DNA of 64,000 bases from an uncultured Schlesneria sp. (GCA_903834925.1 CAILLA010000173.1:1-64000), one strand, 5' to 3'; counted from the stretch's first letter, positions 16,401 to 24,806 are shown. Notes: a model not told the origin generated them from the letters alone. Made by a program: numbers and translations.

Positions 16401-16869
16401 TACTATTTCCGCGAACAGCGCCTTGCGTGATCACAGCACCCCACAACATGCCGGGAATCAGCCAGGCACCGAGTGCAATCGCGAGTGACACGATCAATTT
16501 GGTTGTGGAATTCTCCAGCCATGTTTGGGGCACGTGACCCATGACCGTGGTCATCGTATCGATCCAGAATGGATTGAGGATCGACCAGGCGCAAAGGCAC
16601 CACAACACGTACGCGAGACCTGAACCTTGCGAGGCCTTCGTTTGTGCCGGCCGCCAACGCTCACCGAACCAAAGGGCTATTGATAAAACCAGGCCGACGC
16701 TTAGCATCAGCAGCGGATCCAGGCCGAACGTCAGGCTGAACTGCTGCCACGTCGAAACGGCAACAACTCCAAGAAAGATCCCCAACCCCAGTCGCCCAAA
16801 CAAAGCTGTTGAGCCGATCTGAAACGGGCGTCGTAAATTCTTAAATGTCAGCCAATTGCCTGCGTACAT
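13465..16869 (-). CDS. polytopic membrane protein with spermidine-synthase-like domain
   Basis: 1134 residues from the ATG at 16869, which has GGCAGGGA upstream. The first ~480 residues form about 12 hydrophobic helices. Next comes a Rossmann methyltransferase fold of the spermidine-synthase type: GRILLLGLSAGVPLS, AVCVEGDSSLIEL, DDRVTLRR and DVILSSPPS, where a catalytic Asp is expected. A long helical C-terminal region of about 350 residues follows. Membrane-fused spermidine-synthase-like proteins are common in planctomycetes, but their reaction is unknown. Two loops between membrane helices are encoded by palindromic repeats (15731-15758 and 16341-16406). The stop codon also lies in a repeat. 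Confidence 0.75.
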   Translation of the reverse strand: MYAGNWLTFKNLRRPFQIGSTALFGRLGLGIFLGVVAVSTWQQFSLTFGLDPLLMLSVGLVLSIALWFGERWRPAQTKASQGSGLAYVLWCLCAWSILNPFWIDTMTTVMGHVPQTWLENSTTKLIVSLAIALGAWLIPGMLWGAVITQGAVRGNSSGGFQPPRDVMLHGLKPMLRNGTSPSILLGIACGLVLNSVVLAPWFGVYAPTIAASVLATGISLWVRRTSVTSEVQGSISPTGITPICVGMAFLIGGLAACEIRLANQLMPHGASVIFTQVAGIMAGVACGLWLVVRLRGSSDRAAWCGLSAAAVSSLLICAHPSLVDLSLWMNATLTNVTLLMSARVLVLMATTFPFGMVLAGMTRSNEDRTSPRSMGFSPCNKSSSDGLQPSPKNPSPTTRGEVAWGMPFLCGMACCVYVLGGTISLFPLMTTCIALLIAASAFIRVRTSGWVISYRTAPVAACLLLMTCSLPMWRFNDDASRTAKVLFSTPAFVAYRSGWDVKQLSALDDIRMIHRQEGPSGSLTLWRGRVAELYVREAGVPRSVITKNSDIVPQFAPEVLQAVYSMVIAERPGRILLLGLSAGVPLSTCLEFPIREAVCVEGDSSLIELVKGPLARETGIDPLIDDRVTLRRVSPELALMTKEAEPFDVILSSPPSSSMTDGAAAFTQEFYTRASSRLSDRGLFCQRFECVDYGPEPLRIVLKSMRRAFRQVIGIETAAGEFLLFGANAEDVFIPGELATRLELPHVLRILARSGLDWSTLLNQPAYDHEVLREICDESRSPANSMFNGLLASQTPMEVMRWGSKQQEVQAVLTSTRLSKAPFWTEAASGQPSLLENEIQQSRRSRLVEWLGDSRVSLELLRRLNEVTTQQNLVYENPDAHWWEYRNALRKQLQDRPRTVVQQVKAIDEKPTLHPEDLRRRDYFVALGNAVRRKKPTREQIAAVEEYLQPYDPLLSYFARQEIADMLARCGEDAGREIAYRLHVIFFVPTRDSSVRNVATAIETVVNHPEAVPDDSVRFDVINGLIQTLRTRWETRQFISQTSVKKVLEDVDQSLVATEKGVTSLDEIATSAGVSDKEWQARKQVIEKLLLRPLRTYRAEVKSRQDRSQMQARALLNSIEPAQPDDARRETGLE
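15731..15758 (+). repeat. family D palindrome inside a coding region
   Basis: A GTTGCACGGGCTAAAGCCCA-type copy within the membrane-protein gene, translated in frame as part of TSPRSMGFSPCNKSSS. The surrounding loop is rich in Ser, Pro and Lys. Confidence 0.8.
16341..16406 (-). repeat. composite palindromes inside a coding region
   Basis: A family D copy (16341-16370) joined to a GTAGCGGGGGCTTTCAGCC-type palindrome. Together they are read in frame as NSSGGFQPPRDVMLHGLKP and a few more residues, between two membrane helices. Confidence 0.75.
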
Positions 16870-17070
16870 GGCGTCCCTGCCGGTGAAAGGCGATCGAAAC
16901 TCGCGCGGACTCCGTCCGTCGATAAGTATTGATCGGCAATTTCTACCGGAATTGGGCGATTTCCAGCAAGACCGACCTCGGAAATCGGCAAACGTCAGCG
17001 AATCCAATTCGGTGTTGACACCAGTTAGCGGTGTCGGACACACTCACCGCTGAACTTTGAAGGAATCCGC

Positions 17071-17520
17071 GTGAGTCGTTTGATCACATTTGCGATGCTC
17101 GTCAGCTTTGCCGCTCAGCAATTTGCTTGCTGTTGTGCCGGGGTTTGTGCGTCGGTTTGTCATAAGGATCATTCTCCGCAGGCAGTTTGCGAGATCGTTG
17201 ATTCCGGTCATTGTGATTGTGGTCATCACGACCATGAAACAATCGAGATCGGCGAGGCTGTTGATCGAGACAATCAAGATCGTCCTGCGGATGGACATCA
17301 GCATCACGTTTGTGTGGGGACACATCTCTTTTATTTGACGGCCGAACGTTTTGATGTGTCTCAGTTGGTGGTGATTCAAGGATTCGATTTGTGTTGGTCC
17401 GAGGAATTTGTTGGTCTTTGGTCGATGATGGAATCTTCGACGAATCGAGATCGACTTGGTGATGTCCCGTTGCGTCCGGCTGCGCCGGAACGTGCCGTTC
17501 TTTGTGTTTACCGGATTTAG
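17071..17520 (+). CDS. small secreted His/Cys-rich protein of a metal-efflux operon
   Basis: 149 residues from a GTG with AAGGAA upstream. An N-terminal signal sequence is followed by a Cys-dense segment (FACCCAGVCASVCHKDH) and a His/Cys/Asp cluster (HCDCGHHDHE, DGHQHHVC). Such clusters bind transition metals. It opens the operon that continues with the RND adaptor and pump. In CzcI/CopG-like fashion it may act as periplasmic metal buffer or sensor; that is inference. No family recognised. It diverges from the membrane gene that starts at 16869, so the promoter lies in 16870-17070. Confidence 0.75.
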   Translation: MSRLITFAMLVSFAAQQFACCCAGVCASVCHKDHSPQAVCEIVDSGHCDCGHHDHETIEIGEAVDRDNQDRPADGHQHHVCVGTHLFYLTAERFDVSQLVVIQGFDLCWSEEFVGLWSMMESSTNRDRLGDVPLRPAAPERAVLCVYRI

Positions 17521-17715
17521 GTATTCGCACGCGCCCGTTGCCTTTTTTTGTGTGAGATTTGCGCTGCACATTCTGGTGCGCTGCACGGGCTAAAGCCCAT
17601 GCTACGGGTTTTGAATCCGCCCGTTTTTCGTAGTGGAGGCTTCCAACCTCCACGCTTACGCTTAATTTTCAGCGGCTAGAAGTCGCTGCTACAGGTTTGG
17701 CGAGGAGGCCTTTCT
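17521..17715. repeat. repeat cluster inside the metal-efflux operon
   Basis: It holds family D palindrome GCACGGGCTAAAGCCCATGC (17582-17608). Two more palindromes follow: GTGGAGGCTTCCAACCTCCAC near 17633-17655 and CAGCGGCTAGAAGTCGCTG near 17671-17689. They sit between the small His/Cys-rich gene and the adaptor gene and could alter relative expression. Confidence 0.7.
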
Positions 17716-19197
17716 ATGTCGAAACGGATACCGCAACTTCTGCGGAAATTGCTTGGGGTTGGTTTGATCGCTGGCGTGGGTGGTTTTGCTTATTTCACTC
17801 GCGATCATTGGCTTCCTTTATTGAATCACACGTCTGCGACTCTCGCATCCGAAGCTTCGTCGGAACATGCTGGACATGTTCATGCGGCGACGGGGCAGGG
17901 GGCGACGACGTCGATCTCGTTGACGGATCGGGCGCGGCAGAACCTTGGTCTGCAAACGGGAAAGGTGGAACTACAGGACTGGTGGCAGACGATTTCGATC
18001 CCGGCGGAAGTGATCGAAGAACCGGGTCACAGCGAACACGGAGTTTCGTCCACGGTGCATGGGATCGTGCTGAAGATTCATGCCTTTCCGGGTCAGACAG
18101 TTCGGGCGGGTGATCCATTAGTCGATATTCAGCCCACAGCGGAATTGCTGGCGAATGCGGAATCGGCGTTGCTCAAGACACTTCAGGAAATGGAACTGGT
18201 CGAATTGCAAATCGAGAGGATTGCTCCGACCGTTGAGTCTGGCGCGACACCTGCCATGCGGAAAATTGAGAAGGAATACGAGCGGACTCGACTGGAATCT
18301 CAACGACTGATCCAGACTCAGGAATTGCTGGTCCGTGGACTGTCGCCTGCACAGATCGATGAGATCATCAAAACCAAGACGCTGATTCGTCGGATGACAG
18401 TCCGAGTCCCCGCCGGAACGTTTACCGGGGACGAAGAAGCTGCGCCGATCAAGCTGACGGGAAATACGGTCGCTGACAATGGTCATGGTCCCGGCCCGTT
18501 GGCCATTCCACGAAATCATGAACATGGTTCGGTGTACTCCGTCGAGGCATTGAACACTCATCTTGGCCAGCATGTTCAACCGGGTAACGAACTTTGTCGA
18601 CTTGCCCGGCATTCGCATCTGCTGATCGCTGGACGCGCGTTCGAACGTGAAAGCCATCTCGTGGCGCGGGCATTGGAAAACGAATGGCCGGTGAAGGCGG
18701 TTTTCGAGACGTCGGATGAATCGCCTGTTGTCCGCGAGGGATTAACGATTCTCTATAGCGATAACGTGATCGATGTCGATTCGAGCACGTTGCGGTTCTA
18801 TGTCCCGCTGGAAAATGAAGTCCTGCGTGACAGCACCGGGAATAATGGTCTCACGTATCGAGCCTGGCGATTCAAGCCGGGACAAAAGGTGCGTTTGCTG
18901 GTACCGGTCAATCATTTCACGAAACGAGTCGTCCTGCCCGCCGAAGCGATCGTCCGAGAAGGAGCCGACGCGTACGTCTTTCGAATGAACGGAAAACTTC
19001 TGGAACGAGTGGCCGTGCGGGTTGAATCACTCGATTCCCGCGAGGCGGTTCTGGCGAACGACGGGGCTTTGTTTCCAGGTGATTTCGTCGCTCGCAACCA
19101 AGCTTATCAGTTGAACCTCGCGATGAAGAAGTCGCAAGGGGGTGGTGAAAGCGGACATAGCCATGCAGGACACAGCCATGAAGGGCATAATCACTGA
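17716..19197 (+). CDS. RND efflux periplasmic adaptor (CusB/CzcB type)
   Basis: A 493-residue membrane-fusion protein linking the inner-membrane pump to an outer-membrane channel. Residues 8-28 are an N-terminal membrane anchor, followed by a His-containing linker (EHAGHVHA). Then come barrel-sandwich/lipoyl half-motifs (VHGIVLKIHAFPGQTVRAGDPL), a helical hairpin at about 150-225, and beta-barrel domains (RLLVPVNHFTKRVVLPAEAIV). The C-terminus is a His tail (SGHSHAGHSHEGHNH), a likely metal-binding site. A strong GAGGAGG precedes the ATG. Its stop overlaps the pump start by one base (TGATG). No outer-membrane channel gene is seen here. Confidence 0.9.
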   Translation: MSKRIPQLLRKLLGVGLIAGVGGFAYFTRDHWLPLLNHTSATLASEASSEHAGHVHAATGQGATTSISLTDRARQNLGLQTGKVELQDWWQTISIPAEVIEEPGHSEHGVSSTVHGIVLKIHAFPGQTVRAGDPLVDIQPTAELLANAESALLKTLQEMELVELQIERIAPTVESGATPAMRKIEKEYERTRLESQRLIQTQELLVRGLSPAQIDEIIKTKTLIRRMTVRVPAGTFTGDEEAAPIKLTGNTVADNGHGPGPLAIPRNHEHGSVYSVEALNTHLGQHVQPGNELCRLARHSHLLIAGRAFERESHLVARALENEWPVKAVFETSDESPVVREGLTILYSDNVIDVDSSTLRFYVPLENEVLRDSTGNNGLTYRAWRFKPGQKVRLLVPVNHFTKRVVLPAEAIVREGADAYVFRMNGKLLERVAVRVESLDSREAVLANDGALFPGDFVARNQAYQLNLAMKKSQGGGESGHSHAGHSHEGHNH

Positions 19198-22100
19198 TGA
19201 ATGCACTCATTCGTTTCGCCTTGCAGAATCGATTGCTGGTTGTCTGCCTGTCGCTGGTAACGCTGGTCCTTGGTTCGATCACGATGGCACGTCTGCCGAT
19301 CGATATCTTTCCGAGTTTGACTCGACCACGCGTTGTCGTAATGACCGAATGCCCCGGACTGGCTCCTGAAGAAGTAGAGACACTCGTCACGCTTCCATTG
19401 GAAACCGCTCTGAATGGTTCGACGGGAGTCCTGACCGTGCGAAGTTCTTCGGGAATCGGGCTGTCGGTCGTTTATGTCGAGTTTGGCTGGAGTTCGGATG
19501 TTTATCTGGCTCGGCAAATCGTCAATGAACGGATCGCGACGGTGCTTGGTCGCATGCCGGCAGGAGTCAAACCCGAACTGGCGCCGATCAGTTCCATCAT
19601 GGGGCAGATCATGATGGTCGGGTTGTACAGCCGAGACGGCACGACGTCACCGATGCAGGTTCGGACTTTCGCGGAATGGGTCGTCCGTCCCCGCTTGCTG
19701 ACGATTCCCGGTGTGTCGCAAGTCATTCCGATGGGTGGGGGACGAAAGCAGTTTCAAGTGCTGGTTGATCCGAATCGCCTGGCGGCTCATAACGTCACGC
19801 TGGCTGAAGTCGAAGCGTCGATCGGCGAAGCGAATCAGAACGCGACGGGTGGGTATCTTGAACGAGGTTCAATGGAATATCTGGTCCGAGGCTTGGGACG
19901 AATTAAGTCGAAAGAGGATCTCGCTCAATCTGTGGTTAAGAGTTCCAACGAGCGACCTGTGCTGCTGCGCGACGTGGCAAGTGTTGAAGAACGGCCTCAG
20001 TTGAAACGGGGGGATTCGTCCGTGAACGGACATCCCGCCGTAGTGCTGACCATCGGGAAGCAGCCGACGGCGGACACTCGTCAATTGACAGAAGAGATCA
20101 CCAGGACCTTTGAGAGCCTTCGGGGATCGCTGCCGAAAGACATCGAACTCGTTACGGAACTCTATCAACAACGTGAATTCATCGACCGTGGAATTCACAA
20201 CGTTTTTGAAGCCTTGCGCGACGGAGCGATTCTTGTTCTGATCGTGTTGTTCCTGTTTCTGATGAATTTTCGGACCACGTTTATCACGTTGACGGCCATT
20301 CCCTTGTCGATCGTGATCACCGGACTGGTTTTCTATTGGTTCGGCATCTCGATCAATGTCATGACATTGGGGGGGCTGGCGGTCGCGATGGGTGAACTGG
20401 TGGATGATGCGATCGTCGACATTGAAAACGTCTTTCGTCGCCTGAACGAGAACGCAAGATTGTCAAATCCGAAACCGGTGCTGGAAGTGGTTTACCATGC
20501 GAGCATCGAAATCCGCAGCTCGATCGTGTTCGGTACGATGCTCGTGATTCTGGTATTTATCCCGCTGTTCGCGTTATCGGGGATCGAAGGCCGACTGTTC
20601 ACACCGCTGGGGATTGCGTACATCGTTTCGATTCTCGCTTCACTGGTTGTTTCGCTGACGATCACACCTGTCCTGGGAAGTCTTCTGCTGAGTGGTTCAG
20701 CCACCGTGGCCGACGCTGCTAGCGTCGGACGAGACATTGCTGGTGTCAGAAACGTCAATCGTAACAATGCCGACGCTAGCAGCGTCGGACACGGTGGCGA
20801 CAGCCCGCTCTTACGACTTCTCAAACGATGGGTCACTCCCGTCATCCAGACAAGCCTTTCACGAACCGGATTGACCGTGATCCTCACAATTGTCAGTGCG
20901 GCGATTGCGGCCAGTGTCGTACTCGTGCTGAATCTGGGTACCGACTTTCTACCCGCATTTGATGAGGGAGCCGCTCAAATCAATTTCGCTTTACCACCCG
21001 GTTCATCGCTGGAAGCATCGAATCGAGCAAGCCAAATGGTCGACGCGGCACTCGCCACGCATCTTCGTTCGGCTGACAAGAACCCAACCGGCCTGGTATC
21101 AGCGTTCGTACGCCGAAGTGGTCGGGCCGAAATGGATGAACATGCTGAAGGGGTCAATGTCACGGAATACATTGTCACGCTGAATCCGAAGAGTGGACTG
21201 ACCCGAGCCGATGCTTTGGCAACGCTGCGGAAGGAACTGGACGATGTTCCCGGAATCGAATACGAAGTCGAACAGCCGCTGGCTCATCTGATGAGCCACA
21301 TGCTGTCGGGCGTGACGGCTCAAATCGCGATCAAAGTGTTTGGCGATGACCTGGATGTTCTGCGACAGAAGGCGGAGCAGATTAAGAACTCGCTGGGGAA
21401 CATTCCTGGTCTGTTGCCACCCGTTGTCGAGTCGCAACAACTGATTCCGCAACTTCGACTGGAATTGAACCGGGAACAACTGGCTCTTTATGGTCTGACA
21501 GCGGGTCGAGTTAACGAATTCATCGAGACGGCAATGAACGGTCGAGTCGTTTCGACGGTACTCGACGGGCAGCGGACGTTTGACCTGGTTGTGCGATTGA
21601 ATGACGAATCTCGAACCGACATTGAGGCGGTACGACGTCTGTCGTTGACGCTGCCTGGAGGAGGTCGGATACCTCTTTCAGCGGTGGCCAAAATCTATGA
21701 AGCGGGTGGTCCGAATACGATTAACCATGAACGGACCCGTCGACGGATTGCGATTCGCGGCAACGCAGCGGGTCGAGACCTGGGGAGTGTCGTGGCAGAC
21801 ATCCGACGTGCCGTGGCCAAGATCGACATGCCAGAAGGCTATTTTGTCGAATACGGTGGTCAGTTCGAAGCTCAACAAGAAGCAACTCGGCAAATCGCGA
21901 TCATGAGCATTGTGTCGGTCGTCGGAGTCTTTCTTGTCCTGTACACGCTATTTCCATCGACGACGATCGTGCTGCAAATCATGTCGGCGTTACCAATTGC
22001 CTTTGTGGGTGGTGCCTGTTCGTTGTGGTTAACCGGTCAGACTTTGACGGTGGCGAGTCTCGTCGGTTTTATTTCTCTGGGTGGTATTGCGGCACGGAAC

Positions 22101-22412
22101 GGGATTCTGCTGGTTTCACACTACCTGCACCTGATGCGTGAAGAGAGTGAAGGTTTTACGGAATCGATGGTCGTTCGCGGCAGCCTGGAACGACTGGCGC
22201 CGGTCCTGATGACGGCTTTGACGGCGGGAATCGGGTTAGTTCCACTCGTGATGGGTGGGCAACAGCCTGGCAAGGAGATTTTGTATCCTGTGGCCACCGT
22301 AATCCTTGGGGGGTTGATTACGTCAACGATTTGTGAGTACGTCGTCCACCCGGGATTGTTCTGGCGATTGAGTGGAACGTCGGCGGAACGACTGGCGAGA
22401 AAAGGTTTGTAA
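19197..22412 (+). CDS. heavy-metal RND efflux pump (CusA/CzcA family)
   Basis: A 1071-residue proton-driven inner-membrane pump exporting metal cations. Features: N-terminal helix, then porter domain with LARQIVNERIATVLGRMPAG, helices TM2-TM6 with MGELVDDAIVDIENVFRR, a hallmark of the HME-RND family, a second porter domain and TM8-TM12. Length is slightly above the usual ~1040. About 33 of the extra residues come from an in-frame palindromic insertion at 20701-20797, in the loop after TM6. Substrate (Cu/Ag or Zn/Co/Cd) cannot be fixed by eye. Confidence 0.93.
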   Translation: MNALIRFALQNRLLVVCLSLVTLVLGSITMARLPIDIFPSLTRPRVVVMTECPGLAPEEVETLVTLPLETALNGSTGVLTVRSSSGIGLSVVYVEFGWSSDVYLARQIVNERIATVLGRMPAGVKPELAPISSIMGQIMMVGLYSRDGTTSPMQVRTFAEWVVRPRLLTIPGVSQVIPMGGGRKQFQVLVDPNRLAAHNVTLAEVEASIGEANQNATGGYLERGSMEYLVRGLGRIKSKEDLAQSVVKSSNERPVLLRDVASVEERPQLKRGDSSVNGHPAVVLTIGKQPTADTRQLTEEITRTFESLRGSLPKDIELVTELYQQREFIDRGIHNVFEALRDGAILVLIVLFLFLMNFRTTFITLTAIPLSIVITGLVFYWFGISINVMTLGGLAVAMGELVDDAIVDIENVFRRLNENARLSNPKPVLEVVYHASIEIRSSIVFGTMLVILVFIPLFALSGIEGRLFTPLGIAYIVSILASLVVSLTITPVLGSLLLSGSATVADAASVGRDIAGVRNVNRNNADASSVGHGGDSPLLRLLKRWVTPVIQTSLSRTGLTVILTIVSAAIAASVVLVLNLGTDFLPAFDEGAAQINFALPPGSSLEASNRASQMVDAALATHLRSADKNPTGLVSAFVRRSGRAEMDEHAEGVNVTEYIVTLNPKSGLTRADALATLRKELDDVPGIEYEVEQPLAHLMSHMLSGVTAQIAIKVFGDDLDVLRQKAEQIKNSLGNIPGLLPPVVESQQLIPQLRLELNREQLALYGLTAGRVNEFIETAMNGRVVSTVLDGQRTFDLVVRLNDESRTDIEAVRRLSLTLPGGGRIPLSAVAKIYEAGGPNTINHERTRRRIAIRGNAAGRDLGSVVADIRRAVAKIDMPEGYFVEYGGQFEAQQEATRQIAIMSIVSVVGVFLVLYTLFPSTTIVLQIMSALPIAFVGGACSLWLTGQTLTVASLVGFISLGGIAARNGILLVSHYLHLMREESEGFTESMVVRGSLERLAPVLMTALTAGIGLVPLVMGGQQPGKEILYPVATVILGGLITSTICEYVVHPGLFWRLSGTSAERLARKGL
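20701..20797. repeat. in-frame palindromic insertion in the RND pump gene
   Basis: Left arm 20701-20728 and right arm 20770-20797 are inverted repeats of 28 bp with one mismatch. Each arm carries its own smaller palindrome, GCCGACGCTGCTAGCGTCGG. The insertion is translated without a stop as part of ATVADAASVGRDIAGV and NNADASSVGHGGD. Confidence 0.85.
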
Positions 22413-22826
22413 GGCAGTCGACGATAGCGTAAAGGGTCTTTCGTCGCGAAATCGGGGGCGAATGGAAAAGATATGTGCCACTGCTTGACCGTACTCGGTC
22501 AAGCAGTGCTCTTCAGGTTAGAGCACTGGTTTTTCAATGCAAAGACACTGCTTCTCCGAAAACTCCGAAGAAGTGGCACATGAGATTGGCAGACGTTTGA
22601 CCGGCAGTTTCGACCAGTTTTCGTGAGTTTTGGCTTTATTTTTTCGGTTTTGGTCCGGGAAACCCAAGTTCGGGGAAAGTTGTCTTGTCGGAGTTGATTA
22701 TCTGAACTATGTTCCCGTCCTCCATCTCCCACAACACATCTTGCTACACAACTCACGCAACGGTCTGAATTCGTTCAGTCCACAGCGGGTCAAATTTACC
22801 TCCCGATTATCAGGAGCTGCGGAATC
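22413..22826. other. intergenic region with family E element
   Basis: It contains the 105 bp structured repeat at 22475-22579. The remaining ~245 bp before the TPR gene presumably holds its promoter. No gene is seen. Confidence 0.6.
22475..22579 (+). repeat. family E structured element, copy 1
   Basis: Outer arms GTGCCACT…AGTGGCAC. Inside is an 8 bp hairpin CTTGACCG/CGGTCAAG with loop TACT, then CAGTGCTCT, which can pair with AGAGCACTG or with the later GACACTG, and a CCGAAAACTCCGAAG segment. It aligns with 29499-29595 and 62784-62881. Confidence 0.8.
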
Positions 22827-23951
22827 ATGCGTATTGACGGCCTCTTGTCGCCGAGCGGCTTATGTCGCGCACTTGTGCTCGGTCTGGTTCTTTTGAATGT
22901 TGGTTGCAACGGCACCAGCGGCTGGGCCATGAATCGGTCTGGAATGAAACAATATCAGCGTGGGAACTATGCCCAGGCACGACATCAGTTTGCACGAGCG
23001 ATCGCCGACGATCCGCGCAATGCTGACTACCGTTACAATCTTGCCATGGCCGTTCAAAAGCAAGGTGACGCGGCCTCAGCCGAAAAGATTCTGCGACATA
23101 ACCTGACGATTAATGCCATGCACCAGCCGACGTATCATTCGCTGGCTCAGGTCTTGACCAGTCAGGGTCGAACACCTGAGGCTCAAGACTTACTTTTGGG
23201 ATGGGCCGAAACTCAACCGTATGTTCCTGAGTCGCACGTCGAATTGGCCTGGATTCAACGAGAAACGGGTAATGTCGCTGGAGCCGAACAGTCGTTACGA
23301 AACGCGTTGAAAGCTAGCCCAACTCATCCGACGGCACTGGCTCACCTTGGGCAACTGTATCATGAAACGGGTCGTGCCGATGAAGCGACGGCTTACTATC
23401 AACGATCATTGGCCGCGAAATGGGATCAGCCGGAAGTCCAGTCACGACTTGCCACCCTGGTTGAACCTGGAACATCGGGCCGAAGCGGTCGCCGCGCTGC
23501 AATGATGCAGAATCCCTATGATGCTCCGATGGTCGCTGGTGGGCCGATCATGACTTCATCACCGACGATGGCTTCGTCCGTTCCGTTTGGTACCGACGCT
23601 CAAGCCATTGCCCTGGAAGATCCACGCTCAAACCCGCCACCACGCATCGGTCGTAATGGCCGAGTGAATGAAGATGGACAGGTCATTACCGCTTATCCGC
23701 TTCCGAACTTCGATTCACCCGTTATGGCGGGATTGGCGAACGGTTCGATCGCTGGACAGCCAGCAATGGCCTTCCAACCGCCGGTCATCGCCGCTGACCC
23801 TGTGACGGCCCCTCAAATCGTCAGTTCGACAAATTCGCCGAATCCGACTATCGCCAGCGGCCCACCTTTGATACCACAAGCGGATCCAGCCAACTGGACT
23901 GCAACGCCTGCTGAAATGACCGCTTCAATGCCTGTGGTCGATCCACACTGA
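22827..23951 (+). CDS. TPR-repeat lipoprotein
   Basis: 374 residues. A lipoprotein signal peptide ends LLNVGC with the lipidated Cys27. Residues 37-215 contain about five tetratricopeptide repeats (YQRGNYAQARHQFARAI, ADYRYNLAMAVQKQGD, PTALAHLGQLYHETGR). The C-terminal 150 residues are a Pro/Ser/Met-rich, low-complexity tail. It is likely a membrane-anchored scaffold for protein contacts on the periplasmic side. CAGGAG lies 14 nt upstream of the ATG. It is the first of a run of same-strand genes with short gaps to 29402. Confidence 0.85.
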   Translation: MRIDGLLSPSGLCRALVLGLVLLNVGCNGTSGWAMNRSGMKQYQRGNYAQARHQFARAIADDPRNADYRYNLAMAVQKQGDAASAEKILRHNLTINAMHQPTYHSLAQVLTSQGRTPEAQDLLLGWAETQPYVPESHVELAWIQRETGNVAGAEQSLRNALKASPTHPTALAHLGQLYHETGRADEATAYYQRSLAAKWDQPEVQSRLATLVEPGTSGRSGRRAAMMQNPYDAPMVAGGPIMTSSPTMASSVPFGTDAQAIALEDPRSNPPPRIGRNGRVNEDGQVITAYPLPNFDSPVMAGLANGSIAGQPAMAFQPPVIAADPVTAPQIVSSTNSPNPTIASGPPLIPQADPANWTATPAEMTASMPVVDPH

Positions 23952-23971
23952 TTTTCGAGATCCTGATTCCG

Positions 23972-24742
23972 ATGTCCGTTTCTGAACCGAACCATCCAGA
24001 TACACTGGAATTTCGTCACCATCCTCAGTCAGTTGCTGGTCAACCAGAAGAGTTACCGGCGATTCCTGGAGGCTGGACCGAGCGCGAATGGACGATTGAA
24101 GGACGATCATTTCGATTGACACTTCCGGCAGAACCGGATGCGTTTCTGGAAGACCCTGAAGTTCATGAGGCCTTTGATCGCGACCAATATATGCCCTATT
24201 GGGCCTATCTCTGGCCTTCGGCGTTAAAAATGGTCTCGTCGATCCTGAGATACAAATGGCCCGCTGAAGCCGAAGTCCTTGAGATCGGAGCGGGAATCGG
24301 GATTGTTGGTCTGGCAGGACTGGCATGCGGCCTGAATGTCACGATCAGCGACTATGAACCCAAAGCGGTCGATCTGGCGATGTATAATGCTCGTCGGAAC
24401 GGTTTCGTGAAGGGACAGGGGCTGGTTCTCGACTGGCGATCGCCTCCGGCTAAGCAGTTTCCCATCCTTTGGGGTTGCGAGCTACTTTACGAAGATCGCA
24501 ACCACGAACCGTTGCTGGAATTGATTCGAAAAATGCTGACGCCGGACGGCGTCGCATGGTTTGTTGACGGTGGCCGGATGCGAGCCGAACGGTTTTGCCA
24601 GCTTGTGCCACAATATGACCTGGATATCCAGCTATATGACGAAGAACGGCAACCGATTGCTGCCCCGCGAGTGGGTCAATACCAACTGATCGAAATCCGG
24701 CACCGAACGACGGTCGATTCTCAGGTTCACAACACGTATTGA
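23972..24742 (+). CDS. class I SAM-dependent methyltransferase
   Basis: 256 residues. After an N-terminal region with WAYLWPSALKM comes the SAM motif VLEIGAGIGIVGLAG, then ISDYEPKAVDLA as the acidic loop, and PILWGCELLYEDR. This order and the WAYLWPSA signature resemble the METTL21/FAM86-like (Methyltransferase_16) group that methylates protein lysines. That is a family inference; the target is not known. It lies 20 bp after the TPR gene, so the two are probably co-transcribed. Confidence 0.8.
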   Translation: MSVSEPNHPDTLEFRHHPQSVAGQPEELPAIPGGWTEREWTIEGRSFRLTLPAEPDAFLEDPEVHEAFDRDQYMPYWAYLWPSALKMVSSILRYKWPAEAEVLEIGAGIGIVGLAGLACGLNVTISDYEPKAVDLAMYNARRNGFVKGQGLVLDWRSPPAKQFPILWGCELLYEDRNHEPLLELIRKMLTPDGVAWFVDGGRMRAERFCQLVPQYDLDIQLYDEERQPIAAPRVGQYQLIEIRHRTTVDSQVHNTY

Positions 24743-24806
24743 CCCTTTTTGCCGATTCGCCCTACGATCCCGCCCCTAAGTGGCTTCGGAAGGGGATTAG
24801 CCCGTC

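Noticed and set aside
16870-17043. 58-codon N-terminal extension of the giant membrane gene
   Set aside because: No membrane or homologous pattern; it would occupy the promoter shared with the metal operon, and ATG 16869 has a good ribosome site.
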